DNA from: Spiractinospora alimapuensis
GTDB lineage: Bacteria; Actinomycetota; Actinomycetes; Streptosporangiales; Streptosporangiaceae
NCBI RefSeq assembly: GCF_018437505.1
Contig: NZ_CP072467.1
Location: forward strand, 372,001 to 436,000
DNA: 64,000 bases
Reading direction: 5' to 3'
Below are positions 25,041 to 33,459 of the stretch, one piece after another. The notes under the pieces are model-generated. The model was not told where the DNA came from. It saw only the letters and a program-made list of their open reading frames with translations, and searched no databases. The translations under genes were made by a program, and so were the position numbers. Position 1 is the first letter of the stretch; each line of letters starts with the position of its first letter.

Positions 25041-25628
25041 GTGCGACACGTGTTTGGTTTCGTCTTGGGGTTGGTCATGGTCCCCGCCGTGGTGGTGGTT
25101 CCCGGATGGGCGCTGCCCCGACTCGTCTACATCGCCGGATTCGGGGGCGACTTCATCAGCGTCACCGGTCTACTCACGGTGATCCCGCTGGTGGTCCTCG
25201 CCGTGCTGGTCGGGGTGTGCCTCGCCGTCCGCCGCGTCTCCGCGCTGGCGTGCGTCATCCCCGCCATCGCCCTGTGCGGCCTGACCGGCTCCTACGTGCT
25301 CGCCCCGGAGCTGGCGGTCGGGGCCCTACCCACCACCGAGTGGGGCGAGGGCGTCACCCAGTTGCTCATGCTGGGGGCCTACCTGCCGTTGGGCGTCATG
25401 CTGATGCTTCCCCTGTTCATGCCCTCGCGTTGGCGACACCCGGTGGACGAGGAGGAAGGCTTCGACGACCTGGCGGAGGAACTGGCCGAGGACCACGACG
25501 AGGACATCCCCACCCCCCGTTCCTCACGCCGTGGCGGCCCCCGCCACGCCGCCCGCCGAGCCCCAGAAGAGGACGACGACCTCGCCTACGGTGAGCCGCG
25601 CGCCGGCTACGCCTCCCACCGGCGCTGA
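25041..25628 (+). CDS. Small membrane protein with acidic cytoplasmic tail
   Basis: 195 residues from GTG 25041, with GAGAGGAG upstream. Four membrane helices (about 3-22, 34-58, 63-84, 103-127) are followed by an acidic stretch (EEEGFDDLAEELAEDHDEDI) and a basic tail (RSSRRGGPRHAARRAPEEDDD). No known family was recognised. The charged tail suggests a cytoplasmic interaction surface. Its last 22 bp overlap the convergent gene at 25607. Confidence 0.7.
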   Translation: MRHVFGFVLGLVMVPAVVVVPGWALPRLVYIAGFGGDFISVTGLLTVIPLVVLAVLVGVCLAVRRVSALACVIPAIALCGLTGSYVLAPELAVGALPTTEWGEGVTQLLMLGAYLPLGVMLMLPLFMPSRWRHPVDEEEGFDDLAEELAEDHDEDIPTPRSSRRGGPRHAARRAPEEDDDLAYGEPRAGYASHRR

Positions 25629-26362
25629 ACCGTGCCCGAACGCCACGACGGCCCCCACGACGCGTCCGGTGTCGCCCCCTGAGGTGGGGGCGGCGCCGTC
25701 GGGGAGGACATCCTCGGTGCCGAGCGTGGGGGCGTCGAGGCGACGCCCACGACCTCCAACGCCTCCCCCAGTTCCGCGACATCGGCCCGGACCGGGCCCA
25801 ACTCCGCGACCGCCCGCCACAACCGCGCCAACAGCTCCGGGCGGCGCCGCAGCCACGCCCGAACCCCGGCGTCGCCCAGACACACCCCCGCGGCGGCGGC
25901 GAACCGCCCCAACGTCCACCACGCCATCGTCACCTCCCGCGCCGCCGCGACGCCCAGCGGCGCGGCGAGCAGCTGTTCCACCGCGGCGGTGACCTTCTCC
26001 CCCTCCGGTGGCGGGTCCGCGCTGCGGGAGCGCCACGCCTCCTCGAAGCGCGACGCCGCCCGCACGCACTCCTCCAGGCGGCGCAACACCGCGGGCCCCA
26101 CCGGGTGGGCGTCGCCCCCCAGGGCGAGAACCGCGTGGATGACGGTCGCCAGGTCCGCGGCGGCGCCTTGTCCCACCTCGGGGTCGTCCAGGGCGTCGCC
26201 GAGGACGGCGACCGTACGGGTGCGGTGGGCGTCGCCACAGTGTTCGGCCAGGAGGCACACCGTGGTGGTGTGGTCGGCGAAGGCGGTGGCGTCCTCGCGG
26301 CGGGCCGCGTCCGCCAGCGCACGGGTGGCCTGCCGCAACGCCTCAGGGTCGGGGTCGTGCAT
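25607..26362 (-). CDS. Hypothetical helical protein
   Basis: 251 residues from ATG 26362. The sequence is rich in Ala, Arg and Leu and looks all-helical (QATRALADAARREDATAFAD, DLATVIHAVLALGGD, VRAWLRRRPELLARLWRAV), ending in a Pro/Ser-rich tail. No catalytic motif, signal peptide or membrane helix is visible, and I do not recognise the family. It lies 36 bp downstream of the tyrosine recombinase gene on the same strand and may be co-transcribed. Codon use is typical of the window. Confidence 0.6.
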   Translation of the reverse strand: MHDPDPEALRQATRALADAARREDATAFADHTTTVCLLAEHCGDAHRTRTVAVLGDALDDPEVGQGAAADLATVIHAVLALGGDAHPVGPAVLRRLEECVRAASRFEEAWRSRSADPPPEGEKVTAAVEQLLAAPLGVAAAREVTMAWWTLGRFAAAAGVCLGDAGVRAWLRRRPELLARLWRAVAELGPVRADVAELGEALEVVGVASTPPRSAPRMSSPTAPPPPQGATPDASWGPSWRSGTVQRRWEA

Positions 26363-26398
26363 AGCGTCCAGAGTGGCACAAACCGGGGCGGGGGTGCC

Positions 26399-27622
26399 TC
26401 ACAGTCCCAGTTGGGTGACGGCGTTGTCGTCCAACGGGTTGGCGCTGCGGATGTAGCCGTGCACCGTGCGGGGTGTGCTCCAACGGCCCTGGCGCATGAT
26501 CTCGCGGTCGGCGGCGCCCGCCAGCGCCGCCTGGGTCGCGAAACCGGCCCGCAGCGAGTGGCCTCCATAGGCGTCGGCGTCCAACCCCGCACGCTGGGCG
26601 TATCGTTTCACCAGGTCACCCACTGCGCGGCCCGTCATCGCCCGCCCGGCGACGTGGCCGTGTCGGTTCACCGCCACGAACAGGGGCTGGGTGGGCGGTA
26701 GCTCCGCCAAGGGGCCGCTCCCCGAGGCGTGGGCGGCGGCGAGGTCACCGCAGACGTGACCGGTCCCCTCGCGGTGTTCCCCCACGGCCGCGCGTACGGC
26801 CGTGTCGGCGCCGCGGTGGTGGGCGGCGAGAATGGGGATCCACACCGCCAGCGCGCACACGGGGCAGGTGGCCACGGCGCGGCCGCGCGGCAGCACGACC
26901 CGGTGCTCGTTTCGGGCCTGGGGATCGGTCTTGGTCGCCCCCAGGTGCAGCACCACCAGCGGGTCCAGGGTGGCCGGGTCCGTCCCGACCTCGACGTCGG
27001 CCACCGTCAACCCCACCAACTCACCGCGTCGCAGCGCGCCCGCGAACCCCGCGAGAAGCAGCAACGTATCGCGGGCCCGCGCCACGCCGGTGGGGAACCC
27101 CGGTTCGGGCCGCACCGCCAGCATGGCCTCCAGCGTCGACAACACCACCGGTCGTTTGCGGCGCGGACTCCCCCGGCGTTGGCGGCGAACTCCCCGCAGC
27201 GTCAACCGCACCACGTCACTGCGGGACGGCGAGGCCACGCCGTGCGCGGCGTGCACCGCGGCGATGGCGGCGCTGCGTCTCTCCACCGTCGCCACCGACA
27301 ACGCCCACCCGCCGTCGGGGTCCCGTTGATCGGCGACGCCGGCCAGGAACACCGCCACATCCACCGGGTCGGCCGGTAGGCTCTGGCGGCGCTGGGTCAC
27401 ACACCAGGCCGCGAAGGTGATCCAGTCGGTGCGGTAGGCGCGCAGCGTGTTCTCCGACTGCGCCGCGGAGAGGTAGCGGGCCAGCGACGCGGCCTGGGAG
27501 TCGTCGAACCGGGACCGCACGGTGTGCAGGGCCTCGGTGTCGACCAGGAACGCGGTGTCGGACTGGGCCAGCCGGGTGCGTACCTCGAGCGGGAGCAGGT
27601 CGGTGCCGGGTTCGGTGCTCAC
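26399..27622 (-). CDS. Tyrosine recombinase / site-specific integrase
   Basis: 407 residues. The N-terminal SAM-like domain (SENTLRAYRTDWITFAAWC) and the catalytic domain are both present. Catalytic residues are visible: Arg in ALRRGELVGL, the H-x-x-R pair in GGHSLRAGF, Trp in GRWSTPRT and the nucleophile Tyr in VHGYIR. A CPVCALAVW pair sits in the catalytic domain. No prophage, excisionase or attachment site is nearby. The GTG start overlaps the stop of the XRE regulator by 4 bases (GTGA at 27619-27622), so its translation is coupled to that regulator, which is an unusual arrangement. It resembles stand-alone actinomycete recombinases rather than XerC/XerD. Confidence 0.9.
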   Translation of the reverse strand: MSTEPGTDLLPLEVRTRLAQSDTAFLVDTEALHTVRSRFDDSQAASLARYLSAAQSENTLRAYRTDWITFAAWCVTQRRQSLPADPVDVAVFLAGVADQRDPDGGWALSVATVERRSAAIAAVHAAHGVASPSRSDVVRLTLRGVRRQRRGSPRRKRPVVLSTLEAMLAVRPEPGFPTGVARARDTLLLLAGFAGALRRGELVGLTVADVEVGTDPATLDPLVVLHLGATKTDPQARNEHRVVLPRGRAVATCPVCALAVWIPILAAHHRGADTAVRAAVGEHREGTGHVCGDLAAAHASGSGPLAELPPTQPLFVAVNRHGHVAGRAMTGRAVGDLVKRYAQRAGLDADAYGGHSLRAGFATQAALAGAADREIMRQGRWSTPRTVHGYIRSANPLDDNAVTQLGL

Positions 27623-28464
27623 GCTCCCATCATGGCCGAGGGCCGCCCCACCACGTGGTCAAGCGCCTCCTGCGTGGCGGTGTCGGCGGGCAGCAGCACC
27701 ACGATCTCCAGGGGCGCGCTCGTCGCCGGAGTCAAACACTCCCGGTCCAGGCGCAGCGCCCCCGCCTCCGGATGGTGCCACACCTGCGCACCGGCGCCGG
27801 CCGGCGGGCCCACGTGCTGCTCACTCGCGGCGAAGTCCGGGCTGGCCGAGCGCAGCACCTCCACGAGCCGGCGCGCCGAGCCCTCGCCCACCGCCGCGGC
27901 CGCGTACAGCCGGGCCGCCTCCTCCCGCGCGACCTGCTCCCAGTCCCCCACCATCTGGCGGGCCCGCGGATCGCGGAACACGAACCATGCCAGGTTCGCC
28001 GGTTCACTCTCCAGCAGGCCGGTGTGTGCGACCAGCGCGGCGAAGCCGCGCGTGTGGGCGAGGATGTCGCCGGCGGCGTCGCGGAGGAAGGCCGGCGTCG
28101 GCTCCAACCGGGTCAACAGCGCGGCGACACTCGGCCGCACCGTCACCGCCGTGTCCGCCCCGCCGGCCTGCCCCTCGCACACATCGCCGGCCGCGGCCTT
28201 GGACAGGCGGTACAGGTGGGTGTGTTCCTGGGGGGTGAGCCGCAGCGCGTGGGCGAGACTACGCAAAACCTCCGTCGACGGGCGACGATCCCGACCCTGC
28301 TCCAGACGGGTCAGGTACTCCACACTCAACCCGGCCAGACCGGCGAGCTCCATCCGCCGCAGCCCCGGCGTGCGGCGACGCGCCCCCACGCTCAACCCCA
28401 CATCCCGCGGACTCAAGCCCTCGCGCCGCGCCCGAATGAACGCCCCAAGCTCCGTGCCGCTCAC
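27619..28464 (-). CDS. XRE family regulator with MmyB-like ligand domain
   Basis: 281 residues. The N-terminal helix-turn-helix (LGAFIRARREGLSPRDVG, RRMELAGLAGLSVEYLTRLE, then QGRDRRPSTEVLRSLAHALRL) is of the XRE type found in front of the MmyB-like domain; the C-terminal 180 residues (FRDPRARQMVGDWEQVAREE, LDRECLTPATSAPLEIVVLLP) match that domain. Such proteins often control a neighbouring oxidoreductase. Here an FMN reductase is divergent at 28567, which fits, and the recombinase gene overlaps its 3' end. The 102-bp gap to the reductase contains TAGCCT near 28514, a possible shared promoter element. Confidence 0.9.
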   Translation of the reverse strand: MSGTELGAFIRARREGLSPRDVGLSVGARRRTPGLRRMELAGLAGLSVEYLTRLEQGRDRRPSTEVLRSLAHALRLTPQEHTHLYRLSKAAAGDVCEGQAGGADTAVTVRPSVAALLTRLEPTPAFLRDAAGDILAHTRGFAALVAHTGLLESEPANLAWFVFRDPRARQMVGDWEQVAREEAARLYAAAAVGEGSARRLVEVLRSASPDFAASEQHVGPPAGAGAQVWHHPEAGALRLDRECLTPATSAPLEIVVLLPADTATQEALDHVVGRPSAMMGA

Positions 28465-28566
28465 GCAACCACTCCACGTTCTCGCCGTCCGCCCAACCTC
28501 GCCCCGCCAAGGCTAGCCTCACGCCGGTCTGGATGGCCTCCGCGCGAGCGAGCAAGGTTGGGCCCC

Positions 28567-29166
28567 ATGAACACCACACCACCAAAGATCGCGATCATCA
28601 TCGGCACCACCCGCCCCGACGCCACCGACACCGTGCGCGGCGTACCCCGGAAGGGAAAGGCCGTCGGCGACTGGGTCGAGGCGACCGCCAAGACCCGTGA
28701 GGACGCCACCTACACCCTCATCGACCTCGCCGACGTGCGTTTGCCGCTCTTCGACGAGCCGCTACCGCCCCTGATGGGCACCCACGTCCACCCCCACACC
28801 CGCGACTGGGCGGCCACCACCGACGCATTCGACGGCTTCGTTTTCGTCACCGCGGAGTACAACCGTTCCGTCCCCGCCGCGCTCAAGAACGCGCTGGACT
28901 ACCTGTACGCCGAGTGGGGCGACAAGGCGGCCGCGATCGTCAGCTACGGTGCCCTCGGCGGAACCAACGCCGCCGACCACCTGCGCGCCGTCCTGTCCGA
29001 ACTCGGCGTCGCCCACGTTCCCGAACAGGTCACCCTCGGGCTCTACACCGACTTCGAGGGACTGATCGACCTCGCCCCCCAGTCCCACCAACCCGACCGG
29101 CTCCACGCGATGCTCGACCACCTCACCGCCTGGACCCTCGCGCTACGCCCCCTACGCGCCGCCTGA
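28567..29166 (+). CDS. NADPH-dependent FMN reductase (quinone/chromate-reductase type)
   Basis: 199 residues from ATG 28567. The flavodoxin-like fold is marked by IAIIIGTTRPDATD (FMN phosphate loop), TAEYNRSVPAALKNALDYL and VSYGALGGTNAADHLR, all typical of the NADPH-dependent FMN reductase group (WrbA/ChrR/SsuE superfamily). It should reduce FMN or quinones in the cytoplasm. It is divergent from the XRE/MmyB regulator, the usual genetic partner, so that protein likely controls it. Its last 15 bases overlap the stand-alone Rpn tail gene on the other strand. Confidence 0.88.
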   Translation: MNTTPPKIAIIIGTTRPDATDTVRGVPRKGKAVGDWVEATAKTREDATYTLIDLADVRLPLFDEPLPPLMGTHVHPHTRDWAATTDAFDGFVFVTAEYNRSVPAALKNALDYLYAEWGDKAAAIVSYGALGGTNAADHLRAVLSELGVAHVPEQVTLGLYTDFEGLIDLAPQSHQPDRLHAMLDHLTAWTLALRPLRAA

Positions 29167-29439
29167 CCCCACGACCGGCCCGGGAGAGTCCACGAACAAC
29201 GCCGCGGCGGAGTCAGCGGTGGCCGCCCGCAGCAGCCAGCCGCGCAGGACGTCCAGATCGTGACAGGACCAGATCCGTTCCTCCTGCGCGGCCGAAACAG
29301 CGACACCCCGGCTACACAGCACCACAAGAACACTCTCCGCCGCCATCTCCTGACGGCCCTGTTCAAAGCCTTCCTCGAAGGCCTTCTGGCGCGCTTCCTG
29401 GAAGCAGGTGCGCTGGTCAGAGAACGTCGGCCCGGTCAT
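29152..29439 (-). CDS. Stand-alone copy of Rpn C-terminal tail (RpnS-like)
   Basis: 95 residues. The whole product is homologous to the last 88 residues of the Rpn nuclease encoded just upstream: FEEGFEQGRQEMAAESVL, RGVAVSAAQEERIWSC and DVLRGWLLRAATA align without gaps of note. The GGAGGG-N5-ATG in front of it is the same DNA that encodes T-W-R-D-L-M in the full-length gene. It therefore arose by tandem duplication of the 3' end, with a ready-made ribosome site. In E. coli, short C-terminal Rpn products act as inhibitors of the full-length toxin. A role as a separate antitoxin is an attractive inference. Confidence 0.7.
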   Translation of the reverse strand: MTGPTFSDQRTCFQEARQKAFEEGFEQGRQEMAAESVLVVLCSRGVAVSAAQEERIWSCHDLDVLRGWLLRAATADSAAALFVDSPGPVVGSGGA

Positions 29440-29472
29440 GAGGTCCCTCCACGGACGGGGCAGGGCGTGGGG

Positions 29473-29739
29473 TCAGTCGTTGAGAACCTGAGCCGTCGAC
29501 GTCGCCGTGGCCGCCCGCAGCAGCCAGTCGCGTAGGACGGTCAGATCGCCGCACGAGCGGATCCGTTCCTCTTGCACGGCCGAGACAGTGACACCCCGGC
29601 CACGCAGCAGCGAAAGAACACTCTCCGCCGCCATCTCCTCGCGGCCTTCCTCGCGGCCCTGTTCAATCCCCTGTTCGATCCCTTTTTCGCGTTCTTCCTG
29701 TAGCAGGGTGCGCTGGTAGGGGTAGGTCTGCGCGGACAT
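29473..29739 (-). other. Possible internal Rpn start giving an 88-residue C-terminal product
   Basis: Inside the Rpn gene, GGAGGG (29750-29745) stands 5 bases before ATG 29739. Translation from here would give MSAQTYPYQRTLLQEE and the rest of the tail in frame. The same site is conserved in front of the duplicated stand-alone copy, which argues that it is used. Confidence 0.45.
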
Positions 29740-30369
29740 GAGGTCCCTCCACGTCTTCCGGGCGTCGGTGTCGCCGAGCCCGATCTCGGCGAAGAATCCA
29801 GCGGTATCGATGTCGACCGTACTCAGGGCTTCCGCGAGCATTCTCAGTATGCCACCGATGTCCTTGTCGTGCCCGTGCGTCAACGCGGCCAACACCGTGA
29901 ACGGCACGTCCTGGGCCGCCTCTTCCGCGCTCGTCGGCACGGGGACGTTGTCCGGCCCCACGACGATCGGCCACACCATCAAGGTGGGGCGCTGCTCCAT
30001 CCCGACCAGAATCGGGGTGCGTGCCCACTCCGCGGTCGAGGCCTTCTGGCAGATCACTACCAGGATCACCGGACACGCGTACTTGTCGTGCAGGTAGGAC
30101 ACGTAGTACGGCCACCGTCGACGCTTGTCCTTGTCCGGTTCCAACTGTGCCTCGAACGCGACCACGTAGTCACCGTCGGGGGCGTGCACCATGACCGGGC
30201 TGTCCACCGATCGCTCCAGCGGCTCCAGCTCCGTGCAGTCGGAGTTGAGCACCTCGATCGAGGTCGGCTCGGCCACCTCCACGCCGAACAGCCGCGACAG
30301 CGTGTGCGCGAACAACTCGGGGTTGTGCCGGAAGATCCGGTGTAGGGACTCGCGCGGAGATTTCACCAT
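29473..30369 (-). CDS. Rpn family recombination-promoting nuclease / PD-(D/E)XK protein
   Basis: 298 residues from ATG 30369 (a frame-extending ATG exists at 30402; neither has a clear ribosome site). The N-terminal domain carries ESLHRIFRHNPELFAHTLS and the nuclease core DGDYVVAFEAQLEPDKDKR (E-x-Q catalytic pair) followed by WPYYVSYLHDKYACPVILVVI, the layout of Rpn/transposase_31-type PD-(D/E)XK nucleases. The C-terminal tail is a charged linker of Gln/Glu/Gly repeats plus a small helical domain. An internal GGAGGG-ATG lies at 29750-29737 and could start an 88-residue short product. Rpn proteins are toxic nucleases linked to phage defence. A separate copy of the tail follows 33 bp later. Confidence 0.85.
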   Translation of the reverse strand: MVKSPRESLHRIFRHNPELFAHTLSRLFGVEVAEPTSIEVLNSDCTELEPLERSVDSPVMVHAPDGDYVVAFEAQLEPDKDKRRRWPYYVSYLHDKYACPVILVVICQKASTAEWARTPILVGMEQRPTLMVWPIVVGPDNVPVPTSAEEAAQDVPFTVLAALTHGHDKDIGGILRMLAEALSTVDIDTAGFFAEIGLGDTDARKTWRDLMSAQTYPYQRTLLQEEREKGIEQGIEQGREEGREEMAAESVLSLLRGRGVTVSAVQEERIRSCGDLTVLRDWLLRAATATSTAQVLND

Positions 30370-30551
30370 GCGGGTGACGGTAGCGAGACACACCGTGATC
30401 AAGTCGCCGACTCAGAGAATGCACAGACATGAACGACGCTCCAGCGCAAGCGGGACAGACGGGCGGCGCTCCCCGTCCTTGTTCGGTCGCGACGCGACAG
30501 GCGAGGATGGGGACGTTGGCGGGAGCCCGCATCGACCCGGGGAGGGACCGG

Positions 30552-31850
30552 ATGACGCACCACTCCGAACTCTTGGCACGGCACCGCGCCGTGCTGCCGT
30601 CCTGGCTGGCGTTGAACTACGACCAGCCCATCGCGCTGGTCGACGGCGAGGGGCGTCACGTGCGTGACGCGGAGGGCAACCAGTACCTCGACATGTTCGG
30701 GGGCATCCTCACCACGCTCAGCGGCCACGCCGTGCCCGAGATCGTCGCGGCGATCCGCGAACAGGCGGGACGGATCGTGCACAGCTCCACCCTGTACCTC
30801 ATCGAGCCCCAGATCGCGTTGGCCGAGGAGATCAGCCGCCTCGTACCCATCCCCGACGCCAAGGTGTTCTTCACGACCTCCGGCACCGAGGCCAACGAAC
30901 TCGCGCTGCTGTTGGCGAGCACCGTGCGTCGCTCCAACCAGGTCCTGGCGATGCGCAACAGCTACCACGGGCGTTCGTTCTCCACCATGGGCGTCACCGG
31001 CAACCGGGGCTGGTCGGCCTCCAGCCTGAGCCCGTTGAACGTGAACTACCTCTACGGCGGTTACCGCTACGCCAGCCCCTTCGCCGACCTCGACGACGCC
31101 GCGTTCGTCGAGGCGGCCGTCGCCGACCTGCGCAACACGATCGCCACCACGACCGCAGGCGACGTCGCCTGCCTCATCGCCGAACCCATCCAGGGTGTCG
31201 GCGGATTCACCTCTCCCCCCGACGGGCTGTACGGTGCGTTCAAGCGGGTGTGTGACGAGCACGGCATCCTGTTCGTCACCGACGAGGTGCAGACCGGGTG
31301 GGGACGCACCGGCCTGCACACCTGGGGAATCGACGCCCACGGGGTCGAGCCCGACATCCTCGTGTTCGCCAAGGGGCTCGGCAACGGGCTGTCGATCGCG
31401 GGTGTGGCGGCGCGGGCCGAGATCATGGACAGTCTGCCCGCCAACTCCATCTCCACCTTCGGCGGCAACCATCTCGCCACCGCCGGTGCCCTCGCCAACC
31501 TTCGCTACCTCCTCGACCACGACCTGCAGGGCAACGCCGCCAAGGTCGGCGAACGCATCCTGCGGGGACTGCGCGACGACCTCGCCGCCACCCCCCACGT
31601 GGCCGAGGTCCGCGGTCGGGGCCTCATGGCCGCCGTCGAACTCGTCGACTCCGACGGTGCCCCCAGCCCGGCGCTCGCCTCCGCCACCGTGGAGGCGGCG
31701 CGACGCCACGGCGTCCTCATCGGCAAGGCCGGCCTCGCCGGCAACGTCATCCGCGTCGCCCCACCCATGTCCATCACCACCGAGGAGGCCGACCAGGGGC
31801 GTTCCGCGATCGTCGCCGCGCTACGTGAGGCATCGGCCATCATGTCGTGA
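30552..31850 (+). CDS. Class III aminotransferase (PLP-dependent)
   Basis: 432 residues from ATG 30552, which follows GGAGGGA. Fold type I class III motifs are complete: FFTTSGTEANELAL, NSYHGRSFSTMG, DEVQTGWGRTG and the PLP lysine in FAKGLGNG. The closest functional groups by eye are alanine-glyoxylate/beta-alanine-pyruvate and 4-aminobutyrate-like transaminases (LIAEPIQGVGGF). It transfers an amino group to a 2-oxo acid in the cytoplasm; the donor cannot be fixed. The gene has its own unit: a strong hairpin at 31885-31911 follows. Confidence 0.9.
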   Translation: MTHHSELLARHRAVLPSWLALNYDQPIALVDGEGRHVRDAEGNQYLDMFGGILTTLSGHAVPEIVAAIREQAGRIVHSSTLYLIEPQIALAEEISRLVPIPDAKVFFTTSGTEANELALLLASTVRRSNQVLAMRNSYHGRSFSTMGVTGNRGWSASSLSPLNVNYLYGGYRYASPFADLDDAAFVEAAVADLRNTIATTTAGDVACLIAEPIQGVGGFTSPPDGLYGAFKRVCDEHGILFVTDEVQTGWGRTGLHTWGIDAHGVEPDILVFAKGLGNGLSIAGVAARAEIMDSLPANSISTFGGNHLATAGALANLRYLLDHDLQGNAAKVGERILRGLRDDLAATPHVAEVRGRGLMAAVELVDSDGAPSPALASATVEAARRHGVLIGKAGLAGNVIRVAPPMSITTEEADQGRSAIVAALREASAIMS

Positions 31851-31884
31851 CCATGGATGTGGGTGCCGGCGGCCCCGCGGAAAC

Positions 31885-31911
31885 GGGGAGTGGGCCATCG
31901 GCCCGCTCCCC
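31885..31911 (+). terminator. Strong terminator hairpin after aminotransferase
   Basis: A 12-bp stem (GGGGAGTGGGCC at 31885-31896 with GGCCCGCTCCCC at 31900-31911, one G-U wobble) closes a 3-nt ATC loop, 34 bp after the aminotransferase stop. Confidence 0.7.
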
Positions 31912-31948
31912 CGCCCCCTCCGGCGTCTCCCGTTTTCCACAGGATCTT

Positions 31949-31964
31949 TCGAACGTTTGTTTTC
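31949..31964 (+). promoter_or_regulatory. SOS-box-like site before DUF222/HNH gene
   Basis: TCGAAC-GTTT-GTTTTC matches the actinobacterial LexA consensus TCGAAC-N4-GTTCGA at nine of twelve defined positions, with a perfect left arm. It lies 28 bp before the start codon. Mycobacterial 13E12/DUF222 genes are known to carry LexA sites, which makes the match more credible. Confidence 0.45.
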
Positions 31965-31991
31965 ATACTGAGGGTCGTCGAGGATGAACCC

Positions 31992-33350
31992 ATGGACCCC
32001 TCGCCCCCCTCCACACCCCAATCCGTGCGTGACGCACTCGCGCGGGTCGTGGCACAGGTCGCCGCGCTCGACCCGGCGCCGCTGGAGGAATCCGAACTGG
32101 TCGGAGTCATCACCGACTGCGCCCGGCTCGCCTCCGCCGCGGCAGGGCTGAAACTCGCCGCCGTGGCGGCGCTGTGTGACCGCTTCGAGGAACACGACCA
32201 CGGGCCAGTAGCCACCGGGGTGGAGTGCGCCGGGGGCGAGGTGTCGCTGGCGCTTGGGCTTACACCGGCCACCACCGACCGGCTCGTCGTGTTGGCCCAG
32301 GGGCTCAACGCCCGGCTGTCGGCAACGGCTGTCGCGTTGCGTGGTGGGCGGATCGGTGAGGACAAGGCACGCGTCCTGGTGGAGGAAACGAGCGCGCTCG
32401 ACGACGCCACGGCGAGTCGGGTGGAGGAACGTGCCCTGTCATGGGCCCCACGCCTGACCACTCCTCGGTTCCGGTGGCGTGTGCGAGCGCTCGTCCACGA
32501 CGCGGACCCCCACGGTGCCGCCGCACGGCGCGACCGGGCCGTCGCCACGCGTCGCGTCGGCGTGTGGGACGACGGGGAGGGCACCGCCGCCCTCGGCGGG
32601 TTCGGTCTGCCCAGCGCGGACGCGATCGAGGCCTACCAGTATCTGGACAGCGTGGCCCGCCAGCTCCACCGCGCCGAGGATTCCCTCGTGCGTGGTTCGC
32701 GGAGCTTGGAGCAGGTCCGCGCCGACCTCTTCGTCGATCTGCTTCGGGGGCGGGGCGTCGCTACGGTGCCACCGCGGGAGGCCGAACCGGATCCGCTCCT
32801 GCCGCCCGCGTCGGGTTGTGCGCCGGTCGGGGCGCCGGCCGTGTCCTTCAGTGCGGTGGGGCGCCTGCACCTGTCGATCCCGTTCGCCACCCTTGTCGGC
32901 TCCGGGCAGGCCGCGGGGGAGGCCGCCGGTTACGGCCCGTTGCTCGCCGATGTGGCGCGGCAGCTCGCGCACCGTTCGCTTGTCTCCCGGGGGGCCACTC
33001 GGGCGTGTTGGACGGTCACCGACGAGGAGGGGCGGGGGTTGGCGCATGGGGTTACCACCTACCAGCCGAGCGCTCGGATGCGCGCCGAGATTCTCGCGCG
33101 CGACGCCACGTGTGCCTTTCCCACGTGTGGGCAACCGGCGACGCGGTGCGACCTCGACCACACCATCCCCCACCACGCGGGTGGGGTGACCTGTCCCTGC
33201 AACCTCGCCCCTCTGTGTCGGCGCCATCACCGCCTCAAACAGCACCGCGATTGGTGGGTCGACCATCCATGGCCGGGGCACCTCAGATGGCGGACGCCGA
33301 CCGGGGTGATCCATACGAGGGATGGCGCGTGTGGGCCGGAGCCGCCGTGA
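31992..33350 (+). CDS. DUF222 / HNH endonuclease (13E12 repeat family)
   Basis: 452 residues from ATG 31992 with GAGGATG upstream. The long N-terminal DUF222 domain (TDCARLASAAAGLKLAAVAAL, RIGEDKARVLVEETSALDD) is followed by a C-terminal HNH nuclease: DATCAFPTCGQPATRCDLDH, then NLAPLCRRHHRLKQHRDW. These are the two parts that define the mycobacterial 13E12/REP13E12-like family, whose genes often occur in several copies and can host prophage insertion. The product should cut DNA in the cytoplasm; its biological role is unsettled. An SOS-like box 28 bp upstream suggests induction by DNA damage. Confidence 0.9.
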   Translation: MDPSPPSTPQSVRDALARVVAQVAALDPAPLEESELVGVITDCARLASAAAGLKLAAVAALCDRFEEHDHGPVATGVECAGGEVSLALGLTPATTDRLVVLAQGLNARLSATAVALRGGRIGEDKARVLVEETSALDDATASRVEERALSWAPRLTTPRFRWRVRALVHDADPHGAAARRDRAVATRRVGVWDDGEGTAALGGFGLPSADAIEAYQYLDSVARQLHRAEDSLVRGSRSLEQVRADLFVDLLRGRGVATVPPREAEPDPLLPPASGCAPVGAPAVSFSAVGRLHLSIPFATLVGSGQAAGEAAGYGPLLADVARQLAHRSLVSRGATRACWTVTDEEGRGLAHGVTTYQPSARMRAEILARDATCAFPTCGQPATRCDLDHTIPHHAGGVTCPCNLAPLCRRHHRLKQHRDWWVDHPWPGHLRWRTPTGVIHTRDGACGPEPP

Positions 33351-33459
33351 GCAGGGGTCGGTCTGGGGCGGTGGTCGCTCTGTGGTCGCTGTTTCGTACG
33401 CGCGTTCGCCTGGGATAGTGTCGGGTTCGCGTACGAACGTTCGAATCGTGGGGTGCTGT

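Noticed and set aside
33421-33450. Possible SOS box upstream of the radical SAM gene
   Set aside because: CGAACGTTCG is a perfect palindrome, but the arms have no 4-bp spacer and the longer GTTCG-N4-CGAAC has the arms in the wrong order for a LexA box.
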